A stretch of DNA of 64,000 nucleotides. Source: Antilocapra americana (lineage: Eukaryota > Chordata > Mammalia > Artiodactyla > Antilocapridae). Position 1 is the first letter of the stretch; each line of letters opens with the position of its first letter. Under the pieces are notes generated by a model. It was not told the DNA's origin and did not search any database. It saw nothing but the letters and a program-made list of their open reading frames with translations. Positions 47,055 to 59,109 of the stretch are shown in pieces. The stretch lies in assembly GCA_007570785.1 (NCBI GenBank), contig ML664199.1, positions 21,073,619 to 21,137,618 on the forward strand. Reading direction: 5' to 3'. The translations under genes and the position numbers were made by a program.

Positions 47055-47130
47055 AGAATCCCATAGACAGAGGAGCCTTGCAGGCTATAATCTGTAGGGT
47101 AGCACAGAGTTGGATATGACTGAAACAACA
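47055..47130 (+). mobile_element. Bov-tA SINE, 3'-end fragment
   Basis: Only the terminal part: 'gagaatcccatagacagagg', 'gccttgcaggctataatc' and 'cagagttggatatgactgaa'. Strong 5' truncation. Confidence 0.88.
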
Positions 47131-47697
47131 GCACAGCAATTTTTTAGTAGTAAAGTATAATTAGAAGGCTAATTTGCTAATCATGTTTCTCAACTATAGA
47201 TATAGTTGTAGGGACGGAAGCTTTCTACTCTGGAAAGGTCATGAAGGCTAGCTCCTTGTCTGAAAGTTAAATCTCCTCTACAGTATTCCTGCCAAGTATT
47301 CATCAAGTCTGGAATTCAGCTCTTGTTCTGTAGCTGTGTAACCAGTGAGGTAAGGTATCCTGACTCATGGAGACCAATTGCACCTCCTGGGATAATAAAT
47401 AACCCTCTCTCCACGTGGTGCATTCTTGTGTCTCACTTTCTCTGAATCTTCATGCTCCTGACTCTGAGTTGCTATCCCACACAGCACAGGACAATTGAAA
47501 CCAAACCCCAGTGCTTCTTCGGTTTCCACACACGCAACATCCATCACTTTTAAGCATTTCATCATTTTATGCATGTACGTGTATGTGTTTCATGGAGGAG
47601 AAGTCACATCATGTAGTCTTTAGGGTCTGTTGACAATTTCTTTTCTACTCTTTAATTCTCTCCCCATTCACTTGAGGTAAAGGCAGGCTTCATCAAG
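47131..47697. other. Single-copy stretch
   Basis: No repeat or gene recognised. Confidence 0.4.
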
Positions 47698-47852
47698 AGG
47701 GATGGGATGGGGAGGGAGGGGAGAATGGGGTTCAGGATGGGGAATACATGTATACCTGTGGCAGATTCATGTCAATGTATGGCAAAAGCACTACAATATT
47801 GTAAAGCAATTAGCCTCCAATTAAAATAAATAAATTTATATTATAAAAAAAC
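47698..47852 (+). mobile_element. Ruminant L1 3' end (L1_BT type)
   Basis: A G-rich run (47700-47732) is followed by 'ttcaggatggggaatacatg', 'tatacctgtggcagattcat', 'attgtaaagcaattagcc' and 'tccaattaaaataaataaa', ending in a short A run. This is the 3' UTR and tail of ruminant L1. The copy is a very short, 5'-truncated insertion. Confidence 0.82.
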
Positions 47853-47949
47853 ACTTGTGTTCACATTCACTGTCATTCTTGTCTCTAGTTCTGTTCTCTC
47901 TCATCACAGGTAATAATTATCTTTAAAAATGATATTGAATGTCTGCTAT

Positions 47950-48143
47950 GTGAAAGTTTTAGTTACTCAGTTGTGTCTGACTCTTTGCGACCCCGTGGAT
48001 TGCAGTCCTCCAGGCTTCTCTGTCCATGGGATTCTCCCACTGGAGTGGGTAGCCATTTCCTTCTCCAGGAGATCTTCCCAACCCAGGAATCAAACCCAGG
48101 TCTCCCGCACCCGGGACGGATTCTTTACCATCTGAGCCACTAA
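47950..48143 (-). mobile_element. Bov-tA SINE with internal deletion
   Basis: A minus-strand copy from 'tgaaagttttagttactcag' to 'accatctgagccac'. The usual 'ggcaagaata' between 'gggattctcc' and 'actggagtgggt' is missing. It carries several CpGs ('gcacccgggacgg'), hinting at modest age. Confidence 0.93.
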
Positions 48144-50282
48144 GTTGCCAGCTGGTATGAATTCTTAAAAACTTGTGGTAAGAATTGATAAATGTGTTTA
48201 ATAATAAAAATGCTGGGAATGTGGATTGAGGTCCAGGATGGGGCGTTTACATAGGGATAATCATAGCAGGGATACCAGCAAGTAAAAGGAAATAATTTGT
48301 TTGCAGGTTAGGTTGTGATGAACTACTGTGAAGTGAATACTTTTGTGTTGTATTCAACTAAGTAGAGAATTGGTAGCTAAAACATATTGCCAGATACCTG
48401 GTCATGATTTCCTTCCTTAATGGATGCATTAGACTAATCTGTAATGAGCGCATTTGCCTTCTAGATAGGAAGTGCTCAAAGTACTTTTAGACATCAAGTG
48501 AGTGACTACTACAAGTAAACACGGCACTGTCCAGCAGGACTGCTCATGTGGTTTTGAAAGTGCTTAGGAAACAGATCAGCTTCTAAAATGGACATATTTC
48601 CCTCTACAAATTTTTCTAACACAGAAAGAACAAACATTAATGTTACTTAAACAGCAAACATTACTTAAAGTGTAAATTAGATTGATTTCTAAATTACTAT
48701 AAGTACACTATTAAATCTTACTTCCACAATTAGTATTTTTATTCAGAGTTGTGCAGAAGTTTTAGTACTTCTACATTTGAAAAGAAAAGACACATTTGAG
48801 TTTGTTTCATCTCTTGACAATGCTTTTCTTTCCCCTCTCTGTGCATCTGTTTTCTTCATCCTTTCTTTTGATTTTTGAATAGTGTTGATAAAAATATCTT
48901 TAGCTCTTACTTAAAAGTACAATGCCTACCAGTTAATAGCGAGGCTAACTGGGAGCAGACTCGCCCCAGTGATTCTTAAGACTCAATGTCTACAAGAATT
49001 GTGTAGACATTTATTTTACTTGGATAGGTTTTTCTTAGTTCTTTTCATAGGTAGTATATTGTTCTGGAGCTACATTCTCCCCAAACACTGGCAAACAAAC
49101 AAACAAATGAAAAATAAACAAGTGAACAAAAAACAGATAAATCCAGAGCTATACCATGCTTGCAAAAACTAAATTTTCATAGTGAAATAGGTGACATATT
49201 AAAAAAATAGGAGTTAATAAAAAAAAGCTATACGTTTACAAGAGAAAAGAAATACTGGGAAGGGTGAACGTTTAGTGCTGCAAAAGTGAGTGAAATATCC
49301 CCGGCTCTATTTATCCTTAAGTGTCTAATAGTGGCAGTAGTGGTGGTTGGGGTTTTAGAGAATTTTTACGTCATTAGGATGTTGTAAGTGACTTGCTGCA
49401 GCATATTGCACAGGGACAGGAACCTAATAAACACTTTACATGTTCACATATGTATCCCTGTCCATCTTTTTGATTGAAAACAATCCTACTATAAAATATT
49501 AGTCTACTCTGCTCAATCAGTATGAATATATTTATAGTCATGAGAATTATTTAATTTGTCTGATAATCTCGTGTTTTGTTTATACTGAAAAATCATTAAC
49601 TAAGAGACAGAGAAAACAGAAAAGTGGTTTGTTAAATTCATATTACCTACTGTTCTTTCTTTTCTCCTGTACTTTCTTCAAATTAATCAATTAAAATGCA
49701 CAGATGTTCAGTTAAAACTATAAAAATTTTCCATGGCTACAGATGTTTTGAAGCTGCATTGTTGAAAATTTAACATATCAAGTAATGATTCCCTCTCAGA
49801 AGAAATTAAATTAATGACTCTTTGCTAGATTATTTTCCATTTGATAAATTAAACAAAATTAGAAAAAAAACCCTGAGACTTACACTGTATGCTACATTTA
49901 TTAATTAGCATGATAGGCTAGCAGATATTAATATGAAAAGATGACAAAATGGAAAATATGTCTTATTTTTCAACTTCAGGACTGCAGTTTATCTTATCAG
50001 CAAATGGTTATACGGTATAAATTATTAAAATTTACACCTGTAAATAGCAGACAAGTGACACATTTCATCATCCCACATAATAGAGATGGTACAGATGTGA
50101 TTATTTAGGACTAATATAACATTTTTCTTCAGATCTTTGTCCACCCCATGCATGATAGACAGTGACCCTTAAATAATTAAGTAAAAAAATAGGATTTTTT
50201 TCCTTATTTCCAATTTGTTTAATTTTTAAAGATCTGCCTATTTATTTATTTTTCTTATGTTAAAACTAGTACATGCTCATTA
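48144..50282. other. Single-copy AT-rich stretch
   Basis: No family recognised. A (CAAA)n run lies near 49092-49107 and an A tract near 49861. The 67-codon frame at 48969 ends in low-complexity Lys/Asn. Confidence 0.45.
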
Positions 50283-50746
50283 CATTGGACAGAGTTCTCT
50301 GGAGAAACAGACCAATAGGGGACACACACACACACACATACACATGTATATATAGAGAGAGAGTGGGGAATGAAGAGAAATTTATTTTATGGAATTGGCT
50401 CACATGACTGTAGGTACTGGTACTTCTGAAACTTGTAGGGTGAACTAGCAGGCTGGAAACTCAGGCAGGAACTGATGTTGCTACGTTGAGTCCAAAATCC
50501 ACAGGGCAGGCCAGGCAGACTGCTAAGCCAGGCAGGTTTTTCTTAGAGAAACCATAGTCTTTGCTCTTCAACTGATTGGATGAGGCCCACACGCATTATG
50601 GAGAGTAATCTGCTTTATTTGAAGCCTATGAATTATACATATTAATAATATTTAAAAAGTACCTTCATAGCAATATCTAGATTAGTGTTTGACTAAAACT
50701 GGGCAAAATAGCCTAGTTCAGTTGACATATAAAATTGCCTATCACA
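50283..50746. mobile_element. Ancient LTR-like repeat with flanking direct repeats
   Basis: 'tctctggagaaacagaccaa', a CA/TA/GA simple region (50323-50362), 'ttttatggaattggctcaca', 'gactgtaggtactggtac', 'ttgcctatcaca'. This is the layout of a common old mammalian LTR-type repeat whose name I will not assert. A perfect 7-bp direct repeat ctcatta flanks it (50276-50282, 50747-50753). Non-coding. Confidence 0.65.
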
Positions 50747-50829
50747 CTCATTAAAGAAATTCTAAAAAAGAAATTTTAAAGAAATTAGAAAAAAACCCAC
50801 AGAAAACCAAACCTGAAAATGATATTAGA

Positions 50830-51970
50830 AAAGCACTCAAAATCAAGCTCCTACAAAGAATTTCTGCTACATTTTAATGAACACCCTGAGTCTTCCCCTT
50901 GTGTTTATACACCTTTTGTTCTTCCAAAGTTGAGAAAATAGTGCTTATTCTACTTCATAATTTTTTATTCTCTTACAAGAACAGACATTTTCTTAGTACA
51001 TTAAGATTATTTATTCTGGAATTCATATTTAATAGCTGCAGTATAATTAATTTAAGGACTTGTTAGACCCTTAGGTCTTCCATTTTAGAAGGACATTATA
51101 TCTTTTCACATTTATCCTTTGAACATATTACTAAGCATGCATTTGCTAGATAAAAATATGCACATTTTAGAACTTTGTGCATGCGTTGCTAAATTGCCTT
51201 CCAGAAATGTTATACCAGTTTGCATTCCTAATGGCAATATTTCAGAGGTCTCTTTCTCTCCCTCTTTTAAATATTAGGTGCTGGAATGAAAAATATCCCA
51301 ATCCAAAACATAAAGACATTTAATTGTTTTGTAACTTCAACTTTCTTGATTTCTTGTGATGTTGAATGAGTTTCTTAAATTTATTGAAATTTGTAGTTCT
51401 TTGTGAATTGTCTGAAAAGCAAAAGTCGCTCAGTCGTGTCCATGTCTATAAAGTCCATGGAATTCTCCAGGCCAGAATATTGGAGTAGATAGCCTACCCC
51501 TTCTCCAGGGGATCTTCCTAACCCAGGAATCGAACCAGGGTCTCCTGCATTGCAGGTGGATTCTTTACCAGCTGAGCTACCAGGGAATCCCTGTGCATGG
51601 TCTACTTTGCTTGATTTCCACTAAGTTGCTTGTCATTTTCTTTCTATAAAAAGCTATATATAATATATAAATTTTGTAATTTTTTGCAAAATTTCCCCAA
51701 GTTAATTTTTTGCCTTTCAATTTTTATTAAATTTTTTTCATATACTGAAATTTTTGTTTTTCTTTTGTGTAGCAGATCCACCAGTATTTTCTGTTATGGC
51801 ATACTTTTTATTTGATATATTATAGTTTTTCTAGCTCCAGAATGTGTGCCTTCTGCTTTACTATTTTTTCCCCCTTTTTTAGATGCTGAAATTCAATTTG
51901 ATATATGGTGTGAGACAGGGATTATTTTTAAGTTTATGATTGTGTTTAAAATGCAACTTTTTAATGTCCT
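50830..51970 (-). mobile_element. Ancient L1 (L1M-type) 3' region, antisense, split by a SINE
   Basis: Antisense stations in order: 'taatagctgcagtataatta', 'tgctaaattgccttccag', 'aatgttataccagtttgc', then after the SINE 'gtgtagcagatccacc' and 'atatggtgtgagacaggg'. Native pieces lie on both sides of 51415-51592. Confidence 0.7.
51421..51592 (-). mobile_element. Bov-tA SINE nested in L1, with internal deletion
   Basis: A minus-strand copy from 'aaagtcgctcagtcgtgtcc' to 'taccagggaatccc'. The segment 'gactctttgcgacccc' is lost. The B-box complement is well preserved ('ggaatcgaacc'). Confidence 0.93.
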
Positions 51971-52304
51971 TTTAAACGTGACAGACATTTAGACTGAAAA
52001 GGTTAGAAAGGAACAACTTATACACTTCACATCTGGTAGATCCAACATAAATTGCAGTGGTTCTGTGGCATTATTTGGTTTTCTGTCAAAAAGCAGAGTT
52101 AAATGCAATAGTACTTGCCTGAGGCTTTCATATGTGTGAATGTGTATGTACAAGAGCATGCAGAAAACATGCCTACGGGATGACAATTATGATTCTAGGA
52201 ACTATTTCCAGTGTGGAAATGGTTAGCTCATTAGCCACAAAGTTTTCACGGACTTGACATTTTTCTTCTTGAACAATCCTGTATCTTTTAGTCAATGATC
52301 ATAC
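51971..52304. other. Single-copy stretch
   Basis: Nothing recognisable. Confidence 0.4.
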
Positions 52305-52432
52305 TTGGAGGAGGAAATGGCAACCCATTCCAGTATTCTTGCCTGGAGAATCTCATGGACAGAGGAGCCTGGAGGGCTACAGTCCATGGGGTCAGGAAGA
52401 ATTGAATGCAAATGAGAAACTGAACACATCTC
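52305..52432 (+). mobile_element. Bov-tA SINE, 5'-truncated
   Basis: It starts at 'gaggaggaaatggcaaccc' and runs through 'attcttgcctggagaatc' and 'ggggtcaggaagaattg' to an 'aaactgaacacat' tail. The tRNA head is missing. Confidence 0.92.
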
Positions 52433-52974
52433 ATTGAATACTAGACTACATGTTTTAACTGCAGGGATATGTATCAAGGCAAGATATGTTCAGTGGCAAT
52501 AGACTACTGATGAGCAAATCTTGTAATCAATGAATAATTTGAGGCAGAAAGTTTATGACAACACTCCCTAGTACAGTGTTCTTTGTGGCCCAAATATAGT
52601 TATCACTGCTGAGTGTGTATTTGTGTATGTCCCCATAGGAAATGTCTTCCATTTATTCTTTACAAAATTGTACATTATTGGGTAAACTGTCTGTAAGACA
52701 CCATAGTGACTGAGATAAATCTTATAATAGATATTTTTTTCCACATCTTAAAAACTCTCATCACTCTCATTTTCAATTTTTCATCACTAGTTTTGGGAAA
52801 AGAAATAGTGACAGGAAATTTCAAATGAGCCATTTTAAGAGTCATCCTTATCATGATTTCCAGAAACAGACTTAGTATTTTACCAATAAATCTCATGGAT
52901 TCACCAATTTACATTAGATTAGTAGTCTCTCTTTTTGAGATTACATTTTCAGAGTTATCTTACAGTTTCTTTTT
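52433..52974. other. Single-copy stretch
   Basis: Nothing recognisable; the 73-codon minus-strand frame (52675-52896) has no motif. Confidence 0.4.
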
Positions 52975-53205
52975 TTCTTTAAAATTTTTTTAATTGAAGC
53001 ATAGTTAATTTAGAGTATTGTATTGGTCTTAGGTGTACAGCAAAGTGACTCAGTTGTATGTATAAATATGTATATAATTATATTCTTTTTTCTTTGATTT
53101 TTTCCATTATAGTTTATTATAAAATATTAAATGTATTAATAGTTCTCTGTGCTATACAGTAAATCCTTATTGTTTATCAGTTTATTTTTAATGTAGTGGA
53201 ATTCC
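52975..53205 (-). mobile_element. Artiodactyl L1-type 3' fragment, antisense
   Basis: 'aattgaagcatagttaattt', 'cttaggtgtacagcaaagtg', 'actcagttgtatgtata', 'ttccattatagtttat' and 'ctctgtgctatacagtaaat' follow a widespread artiodactyl L1 3' region. Confidence 0.65.
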
Positions 53206-55421
53206 TTACTAATATTTGTAGATTTTAATTGTGTATTGCATTGTTTTAGACGTGAAGTTTCTAGGAGATGAGGCTTGGGATTTTACATTTTCTTAAGCCC
53301 CAGTATGATTTATTTTATTGAAAATTCAAAAAGCATTAGACTTGTTGTTTTGAGGTTTAGAATTAGTTTCTTCAGGAAATTTGTCATGAAATTTTATGAA
53401 AAGATATATATAAGGGCCTAGTATAGTGGTGACCATGGTGTAGTCGTTGCATACATATGTATTAAATTTTGTGTTTAATCTGGGTATCAAAAAATTAGTA
53501 AACTGACATGTACTTGGTTCCACATTTTTGGCTGTTTCTAAGGAAGCTTTCATTTAAATACATATATTTTGCAGTGTATGCTTTGTGTTACTAATCTCTA
53601 TGAACATAACATTTAGAGGACAATGTTTATTGACTTTTTAGTGTGGACAGCTCATCAGTCTGTTAAAGATTCAATATTCTGAATATCCCAGGCACATAAA
53701 TATGCACAAGTACTACTTGCATTAAGTAACAGAATCACCATATATTTGCACAGCTGCTAAGTGGTTGTCTTAAAATTAAAAAAAAATAGTTCAGGTGTAT
53801 GGAATTATTCAAATTATGTTAATATTCAGAGGTTTATACCAAAATAAGAAGATGCCACCTTGTGGTATAAAAAGATTATTTAGCATGTATGTAATATGTA
53901 GTTGACAAGTCTTTCAAATAACATGTGGTTGATAAACCTATTTGAATAAATGTGAAAAGAAGCTAAAATGCTCATGCTCATAATCAAATGTTTTAATTCA
54001 ATAACTACATCACAAATAGAAAGATCACATGCGGAAAATTATGGAAGTGTATTGTTTTATAAAAGCAGTGTCTATCATCAGTGTACAATAGCCACATAGA
54101 GATTAAAAAGGAGCATTTCAGTAATATTTAATATGATAAAAGAAACTCAGAACATATATGTTTAAATTAAGTTTATGTTCCTTTTTTAAGAACAACTGCT
54201 ATATTTTGTTCCTTTAGGTATAAACAGTAACTTTATGATTTAATTTTAATGAGTTTAAAGATATTGTTTTGACTCTGAATAATGTTTATGCATGCTGTAA
54301 TGATGATTTGTTAAAGAGATAAAGATTATTTGAGATGAATTATGGTCTATGGCATTTGCCTAGATCATTATATCAAATTACCCTAGAACTTGGGGGATGA
54401 ATCAGTCTTGGAAACCATGTAATCCAATAGCCCCTATTTAATAGGTTGTAAACTGAGATACAGAGATTGCTATTTGAGTTATGCAGGAGCCTCTTCTTCC
54501 TCAGAGACTGACTTTCTTCATCCTTTGCTCTTTGTACTTCCCATTTTGCATTTGAATTGGTGTCTTATATTGAGCAGCTTTGTTTCTCAGAGAAAGAATA
54601 GAACACATTTCTCCCCTCTGAACCTTTCATTAAATGTTTATTCTGTTGCATTTCTCTATAAGCATTTTTATATTGCCATTTTCGCCTCTTATTAGAATAC
54701 TTAATATAGTTCCAAATAGTGCATAATTGAAAACAGTTTATCATATCCATTTTTATTTATTAGCGTAATAGTATGCCTGCAATCTGGTGGCAGGAAAGTA
54801 CTGCACTATTTTACTGTAATTTATCCCATTTTAAATGTTCATTTGGCTCTATGAAATTGCATAATACTTTTCAGAGATACGTTCTCAGAGTGTGTGCTGG
54901 GAAAAACCTCAAACATCAGAACTGAAAATTTTGTAGGAAAAATATTGTGGGATATTCCAAATTTCAAAGTTAAATGGATCAATCAGCCGGTCATTTTAAA
55001 GATTTTGAAATTTGTGCATATGTGAGAGCTCACCAAGATCTTGTCAATAGACAGTTATCCATGACAAATGACAAAAGGTACCAGAGATTCTTGCCATTGA
55101 AATTTTAGAGGAGCAAGAACAACTAGGTTTCTGGATTTATAAGGAAAAGCATCACAGATAGAATTATATTTAAATGGAATATTGTGGACAAATAATTTAG
55201 ATAATAGGGTTGTAGGGGGTGGACATTTTGGGGAGAAATGGTATGCCCTAATGGTCTTAGGGACATAGGGAATAGAAATGTTCTTAGAGATTTAAGGTGG
55301 AGGGGCACTTTCAAAGCTAAGCCAATTGAGGATATTAAGTGATGAACTAAAAATATTTAGCATTTTTTTCTGTATATGTTGAAAGCCATGGTAATTATTG
55401 GTAAAACCCATTTTCCCCTAC
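53206..55421. other. Single-copy AT-rich stretch
   Basis: About 2.2 kb without confident repeats. Bases 54400-54480 ('gtaatccaatagcccctatt', 'gtaaactgagatacagag') may be an old MIR-type scrap. Frames of 60-75 codons lack motifs. Confidence 0.45.
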
Positions 55422-58066
55422 AGTAAGTCTCTTCCATCAGGAAGCTTCCATAAGCCATTTATCACTATCCCTCAAAGGGTTGAGGGAATGAAACCACAGT
55501 CACAGAAAGTTAATCAAACTGATCACATGGACCACAGCCTTGTCTAACTCAATGAAACTATGAGCCATGCCATGTAGGGCCACTCAAAATGGATGGGTCA
55601 TAGTAGGGAGTTCTGACAAAATGTGGTCTACTGGAGAAGGTAATGGCAAACCATTACAATATTCTTGCCTTGAGAACCCCACAAACAATATGAAAAGGCA
55701 AAAAGATATGACACTGAAAGAGGAACTTCCAGCGTCGGTAAGTGCCCAATATACCACTGGAGAAGAGTGGAGAAATAACACCAGAAAGAATGAAGAGACA
55801 GAGCCAAAGTGAAAACAACACCCAGTTGTGGATGTGACTGGTTATGGAAGTAAAGTCTGATGCTATAAATATTGCATAGGAACCTGGAATGTTAGGTCCA
55901 TGAATCAAGGTAAATTGAAAGTGGTCAAACAGGAGATGGCAAGAGTGAACATCGGCATTTTAGGATCAGTGAACTAAAATGGACTGAAATGGGTGAATTT
56001 AACTCAGATGACTATTATATTTACTACCGTGGACAAGAATGCCTTAGAAGAAATGGAGTAGCCCTCATAGTCAACAAGAGTCCAAAATGCAGTACTTGGG
56101 TGCAATCTCAAAAGTGACAGAATGATCTCTGTTTGTTTCCAAGGCAAACCATTCAATATCACAGTAATCCAAGTCTATGCCCAATCACTAGTGCCGAAGA
56201 AGCTGAAACTGAATGGTTCTATGAAGACCCACAAGATCTTCTAGAATTAATACCCAAAAAAGATGTCCTTTTCATTATAGGGGACTGGAATGCAAAAGTA
56301 GGAAGTCAAGAGATCAGGCAAATTTGGCCTTGGAGTACAGAATGAAGCAGGTCAAAGACTAACAGAGTTTTGCCAAGAGAACTCCCTGGTCATAGCAAAC
56401 ACCCTCTTCCAACAGCACAAGAGAAGACTCTACCCATGGACATCACCGGATGGTCAATACCAAAATAAGATTGATTGTGTTCTTTGAAGCCAAAGAAGGA
56501 GAAGCTCTATAAAGTCAGCAAAAACAAGACCGGGAGCTGACTGTGGCTCAGATCATGAACTCCTTATTGCCAAATTCAGACTTAAATTAAAGAAAGAAAG
56601 TAGGGGAAACCACTAGACCATTCAGGTATGACCGAAATCAAATCACTTAAGATTATACTTTGGAAGTGAGAAATAGTTTCAAGGGATTAGATCTGATATA
56701 GTACCTGAAGAATTATGAACAGAGATTCGTGACACTGTACAGGAGGCAGTGATCAAGACCATCACCGAGAAGAAAAAATGCAAAAAGGCAAAATGATTAT
56801 CGTAGGAGGCCTTATAAACAGCTATGAAAAGAAGAGAAGTGAAAAGCAAAGGAGAAAAGGAAGACATACCCATTTGAATGAGTATATATACACAAGGAAT
56901 AGCACGGAGAGATAAGAAAGGCTGTCTCAGTGATCAATGCAAAGAAATGAGGAAAACAACAGAATGGGAAAGACTAGGGATCTCTTCAAGAAAATTAGTG
57001 ATACCAAGGGAAGATTTCATGCAAAGATGCACTCAATAAAGGACAGAAATGTTATGAACCTAGGAGAAGGAGAGGATATTAAGAAGAGGTGGTGAGAATA
57101 CACAGAAGAAGTATACAAAAAAAGATCTTCATGACCCAGATAACCACAATGGTGTGATCACTCACCTAAAGCCAGACATCCTGGAATGCGAAGTCAAGTG
57201 GGCCTTAGAAAGCAACAGTATGAACAAAGCTAGTGGAGGTGATGGAATTCCAGTTGAGTTATTTAAGATCCTAAAAGATGATGCTGTGAAAGTGCTGCAC
57301 TCAATATGCCAGCAAATCTGGAAAACTTAGCAGTGGCCACCGGACTGGAAAAGGTCAGTTTTCATTCCAATCCCAGAGACAGGCAGTGCCAAAGAATGTT
57401 CAAACTACCACACAATTGCACTCATCTCACACGCCAGCAAAATAATGCTCAAAACAGTAGCTGACTTTATTTTTCTTGGGCTCCAAAATCACTGCAGATG
57501 GTGATATCTGCCATGAAATTAAAAGACGCTTCCTCCTTGGAAGGAAAGTTATGACCAACCTAGATAGCATATTAAAAAGCAGAGACATTACTTTGTCAAC
57601 AAAGGTCTGTCTAGTCAAGGCTATGGTTTTTCCAGTGATCATCTATGGATGTGAGAGTTGGACCATAAAGAAAGCTGAGCGCCAAAGAATGGATGCTTCT
57701 CATCTGTGATGCTGGACCAAACTCTTGAGAGTCCCTTGGACTGCAAGGAGATCCTACCTGTCAATCCTAAGGTAAATCAGTCCTGAATATTCATTGGAAG
57801 GACTAAGGCTGAAGTTGAAACTCCAATACTCCAAAACTTTGGCCACCTGATGCAAAGAACTGACTCATTGGAAAAGACCCTGATTCTGGGAAGGATTGAG
57901 GGTGGGAGGAGAAGGGGATGACAGAGGATGAGATGGTTGGAAGGCATCACCAACTCAATGGACATGAGTTTGAGTAGGCTTCAGAAGTTGGTGATGGACA
58001 GGGAAGCCTGTTGTGCTATAGTTCATGGGGTCACATGAGTTGGATACGACTGAGTGACGGAACTGC
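55422..58066 (+). mobile_element. BovB LINE, longest copy, internally deleted
   Basis: A plus-strand element of about 2.65 kb from the 5' leader ('cagtaagtctcttccatc', 'gatcacatggaccacagcc') through the endonuclease and linker to the 3' end 'gagttggatacgactgagtg'. At about 57450 the sequence jumps from 'aatgctcaaaa' to 'acagtagctgactttat', losing the reverse-transcriptase core. In the copies at 19-20.4 and 43.1-44.5 kb that interval is about 610-640 bp. No target duplication seen. Confidence 0.95.
55880..57716 (+). pseudogene. BovB endonuclease/linker/C-terminal remnant
   Basis: Endonuclease landmarks of the APE type: 'GTWNVRSMNQGKLKVVKQ' near 55880, 'FIIGDWNAKVGSQEI' near 56273-56317 and 'DCGSDHELLIAKF' near 56539. 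The linker follows, then after the deletion '[20 protein letters not shown]' and '[15 protein letters not shown]'. It lacks the palm motifs entirely and has many stops and frameshifts (for example a lost base in 'ttaggatcagtg', 55960). Confidence 0.88.
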
Positions 58067-58112
58067 ACTAATAAGACATTATGAAAAGCAGTAATATTTA
58101 TATTTTAGGATA

Positions 58113-58145
58113 TATGTGTGTGTATGTGTGTATGTGTATATGCAG
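58113..58145. repeat. Imperfect (TG)n/(TATG)n microsatellite
   Basis: A run of gtgtgtatgtgtgtatgtg immediately downstream of the BovB 3' end; it may have seeded from the element's tail. Confidence 0.8.
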
Positions 58146-58149
58146 ATAT

Positions 58150-58985
58150 ACTCTTAGCTCCACTTTTTTGTATTATTTCTGCTTCTAATGATGTTTTGAG
58201 CTTCCCCCCATGAATTAGTATCTTATCAATTTTTAAATATGCTATACATGGATTTTTCAAAAGCAAGCTCTGCTTTTAGAGTAGGCAACTCAATACATAT
58301 ATCTATCAACTATTCTATCAATTCTTCATGTTACTATTGTTTTAGTTATAATAGTCCAGTTTTCCATTGTTAAATTTTTCATAATCAGCCAAGATGTATT
58401 AAAATCTATTAGGATGATTTGTTTCTTTCCCTTTTTCATTTTATGTTCATCTCCTAGTTTTACATTTTAATGTTTTAATATTTGACATGTAAAGTTTCAT
58501 GGCTGCTATTTTTTTATCATAAGTTTTATCAATATAAAACACTGTACTTTTATCCCATTTTATGTTTCTCACCTTAAAAGCTATATTGTCCCATGTTAGC
58601 ATTGCCACATTTACTTCTCTATTTGCTTGAGAATTCTCTACTAACTTTTTTATTTTTAGCATTTACCTGCACTTCCAAATTAGATCTATCATAGTAGCAG
58701 CACACAGAGTGTGTCTTTTCAGTCAAACTGGTCATTTTCCAGCTATTTCCAATTTTTTTCAAAACTGATAAATTTGTCCTTTTTTTTAATGATTATCTTC
58801 CCTTTTATGCTTTATTTCCTTCAGCTTTTGTATTTCTGTACTTTTTGTTGCATTTGTTTTGTTTGCATTGTTTTAATGAATTATGCTTTCATCTTCTCTA
58901 ATTATTAGTGAAGTGGATATCTTGATACTTTTCCTACTCGTTTTTCAAAATATCCAACTTGCGTTTTTCCAAGTATTACAATGTA
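58150..58985 (-). mobile_element. Ancient L1/HAL1-like fragment, antisense
   Basis: 'aattagtatcttatcaat', 'aaaagctatattgtccca', 'gttagcattgccacatttac' and 'ctatttgcttgagaattc' are in the order of antisense L1 ORF2 or HAL1. Very diverged. Confidence 0.5.
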
Positions 58986-58991
58986 GAATGA

Positions 58992-59109
58992 GGGACTTCC
59001 CCAGTAATCCAGTGGTTAAAACCATGTGTTTCCAATGCAGGGGTTGCAGATTCAATCCCTGGCAGGGGAACTAAGATCCCACGTGCTGTGTGATATAGCA
59101 AAAAAAAAA
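58992..59109 (+). mobile_element. CHR-type artiodactyl SINE
   Basis: Head 'gggacttccccagtaatcc', 'ccaatgcaggggttgcag', B-box-like 'gattcaatccctgg', 'ggaactaagatcccacgtg' and a terminal A run (59100-59109). Same family as 45939-46065. Confidence 0.88.
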
